Assembly (NCBI GenBank): GCA_964450265.1
Contig: CAYVCY010000132.1
Location: 1 to 5,683, forward strand
Length of the DNA: 5,683 nucleotides
Direction of reading: 5' to 3'
Source of the DNA: JAEZJZ01 sp964450265
GTDB lineage: Bacteria > Bacillota > UBA994 > UBA5500
Below, one piece after another: positions 5,031-5,683 of this stretch (the first letter of the stretch is position 1; every line of letters starts with the position of its first letter). Under the pieces are notes generated by a model. The model worked only from the letters and a program-made list of their open reading frames with translations. It searched no databases and was not told the DNA's origin. The translations under genes and the position numbers were made by a program.

Positions 5031-5486
5031 ATGAAGGTCGCGCTGGCCAGCGATCACGCTGGTTTTGATCTAAAAGAACAGGTGCGCAAATGGTTGCAGG
5101 ATTGGGAAGTGCCGGTTGAGGATTTCGGGTGTGGCTCACTGGAATCGGTCGACTACACCGACTACGCCATCCCTGCCGTTTCTGCGGTCGCCAAGGGAGA
5201 ATGTGACCGCGCCATCTTGGTCTGCGGAACTGGTATCGGCATGTCCATCGCGGCCAACAAGTTCCCGGGTATCCGCGCCAGCTTGTGCCACGATCTGTTC
5301 TCCGCTAAAGCCACCCGTGAGCACAATGACAGCAATGTGCTCTGCATGGGTGCACGGGTGATCGGCATCGACCTGGCCGAGGAGATAGTGCGCATCTGGC
5401 TGGACACCGGATTCGCTGGCGGTCGCCATCAACGCCGCATAGACAAGATCGCAGCCATCGAACGCCGCTTCTTCCAACAGGGCTAA
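5031..5486 (+). CDS. rpiB: Ribose-5-phosphate isomerase B (RpiB/LacA/LacB family)
   Basis: A 151-residue cytosolic enzyme that interconverts ribose 5-phosphate and ribulose 5-phosphate in the non-oxidative pentose phosphate pathway. Seen: N-terminal ALASDHAG with D8 and H9; YTDYA (42-46); and the catalytic loop CGTGIGMSIAANK (65-77) with C65 as the base and T67. R82, H87 and the REHND stretch with H98 follow, then LCMGARVIG (104-112). Length is standard for the family (about 145-155). Presence of C65 fits RpiB more than some LacA/LacB subunits, and the genomic context (ywlF position) agrees. GAGGGG (5017-5022) is eight bases before ATG. The upstream gap holds a promoter and terminator. The stop codon lies inside the first of two tandem hairpins (5481-5507). 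Confidence 0.95.
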   Translation: MKVALASDHAGFDLKEQVRKWLQDWEVPVEDFGCGSLESVDYTDYAIPAVSAVAKGECDRAILVCGTGIGMSIAANKFPGIRASLCHDLFSAKATREHNDSNVLCMGARVIGIDLAEEIVRIWLDTGFAGGRHQRRIDKIAAIERRFFQQG

Positions 5487-5537
5487 TCTCCGGAACGGAG
5501 AATAGCCAAAGGATAATCTCCCGAAGGGAGAATAACC
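5481..5537 (+). repeat. Two tandem 30-base hairpins, the first overlapping the rpiB stop
   Basis: Copy 1: GGCTAATCTCCG (5481-5492), loop GAA, CGGAGAATAGCC (5496-5507). Copy 2: GGATAATCTCCC (5511-5522), loop GAA, GGGAGAATAACC (5526-5537). The period is exactly 30. The copies differ at the stem top by CCG/CGG against CCC/GGG, a compensated change, which argues that the stem itself is maintained. No U-run follows, so they are not ordinary terminators. They could stabilise the 3' end of rpiB mRNA or belong to the next gene's leader. Confidence 0.7.
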
Positions 5538-5539
5538 AA

Positions 5540-5587
5540 GGCTGAATCACCGGGGACGGAGGTTTCTGATTCACTAGCGACAATCAG
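5540..5587 (+). promoter_or_regulatory. Possible switching leader segment before the last gene
   Basis: TGAATCA (5543-5549) is fully complementary to TGATTCA (5567-5573). CTGATT (5566-5571), overlapping the latter, is fully complementary to AATCAG (5582-5587). The two helices exclude each other. The first 13 bases resemble a diverged third copy of the tandem hairpins. No terminator follows, so an effect on RNA stability or translation is the likelier option if it is functional. Confidence 0.35.
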
Positions 5588-5639
5588 CTGTCCCTTGCCA
5601 CAAGACTTGAGCACAGATGAAGGAAGGAACACTAATCAA

Positions 5640-5683
5640 ATGAGTACACAGCCAATTACAGAACAGATCACCTTGGCGCTACA
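5640..5683 (+). CDS. Start of an unidentified gene, cut by the window end
   Basis: Only 14 codons are visible (MSTQPITEQITLAL). AGGAAGG (5621-5627) lies 12 bases before ATG, slightly long but usable. The fragment carries no diagnostic motif. In B. subtilis rpiB (ywlF) is followed by ywlG, glyA and upp. The amphipathic EQITLAL start is compatible with YwlG (DUF436), but this rests on gene order more than on sequence. Confidence 0.7.
   Translation, partial: MSTQPITEQITLAL

Noticed and set aside
5481..5574. A CRISPR array or T-box leader in the rpiB downstream repeats.
   Set aside because: The period of 30 is repeat plus a three-base gap with no spacers, and there is no T-box sequence or terminator-antiterminator pair with a U-run.

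Overview
The window looks like chromosomal DNA from a Gram-positive bacterium of the Bacillota, most likely a moderately GC-rich member of the Clostridia. Three things point that way. A stand-alone ECF-transporter S component and a protein-arginine phosphatase of the YwlE type are present. The gene order sua5 - ywlE - rpiB matches the ywlC-ywlE-ywlF order of Bacillus subtilis (which has ywlD between the first two). The LexA-type operator ahead of dinB has the Gram-positive GAAC-N4-GTTC form. Shine-Dalgarno sequences are strong (GGAGG-type) before most genes. The species cannot be named from this sequence.

Layout. Bases 1-209 are an untranslated leader with several mutually exclusive pairings and a hairpin next to the ribosome binding site. 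It precedes a small ECF S-component gene (210-749, +). A strong terminator at 823-850 probably serves this gene and the convergent dinB. Between them lies a GC-rich hairpin repeat of a dispersed type (about 871-955). dinB (DNA polymerase IV, 973-2154, -) has a readable promoter and a LexA box just upstream of its ribosome binding site. The 317-base divergent gap (2155-2471) holds that promoter and a degenerate inverted-repeat element (about 2254-2346). A half-size EamA-type membrane protein follows (2472-2891, +).

The right half is a same-strand series: Sua5 threonylcarbamoyl-AMP synthase (3005-4048), a YwlE-like arginine phosphatase with a TTG start (4169-4870), ribose-5-phosphate isomerase B (5031-5486), and the first 14 codons of another gene (from 5640). 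It is not clearly one operon. A promoter and an intrinsic terminator stand in tandem between ywlE and rpiB, and hairpins with alternative pairings lie between rpiB and the last gene. The shared placement of translation fidelity (t6A synthesis), arginine dephosphorylation and pentose-phosphate genes is a conserved neighbourhood and need not be a single pathway.

Most genes are ordinary. The points worth a second look are the unassigned leader RNA of the S component, an insertion of about 83 residues with coiled-coil character inside the arginine phosphatase just before its catalytic DPFG loop, the promoter-terminator arrangement before rpiB, and the covarying tandem hairpins after rpiB. I saw no phage, plasmid, CRISPR, tRNA or rRNA features and no clear novel multi-gene system.
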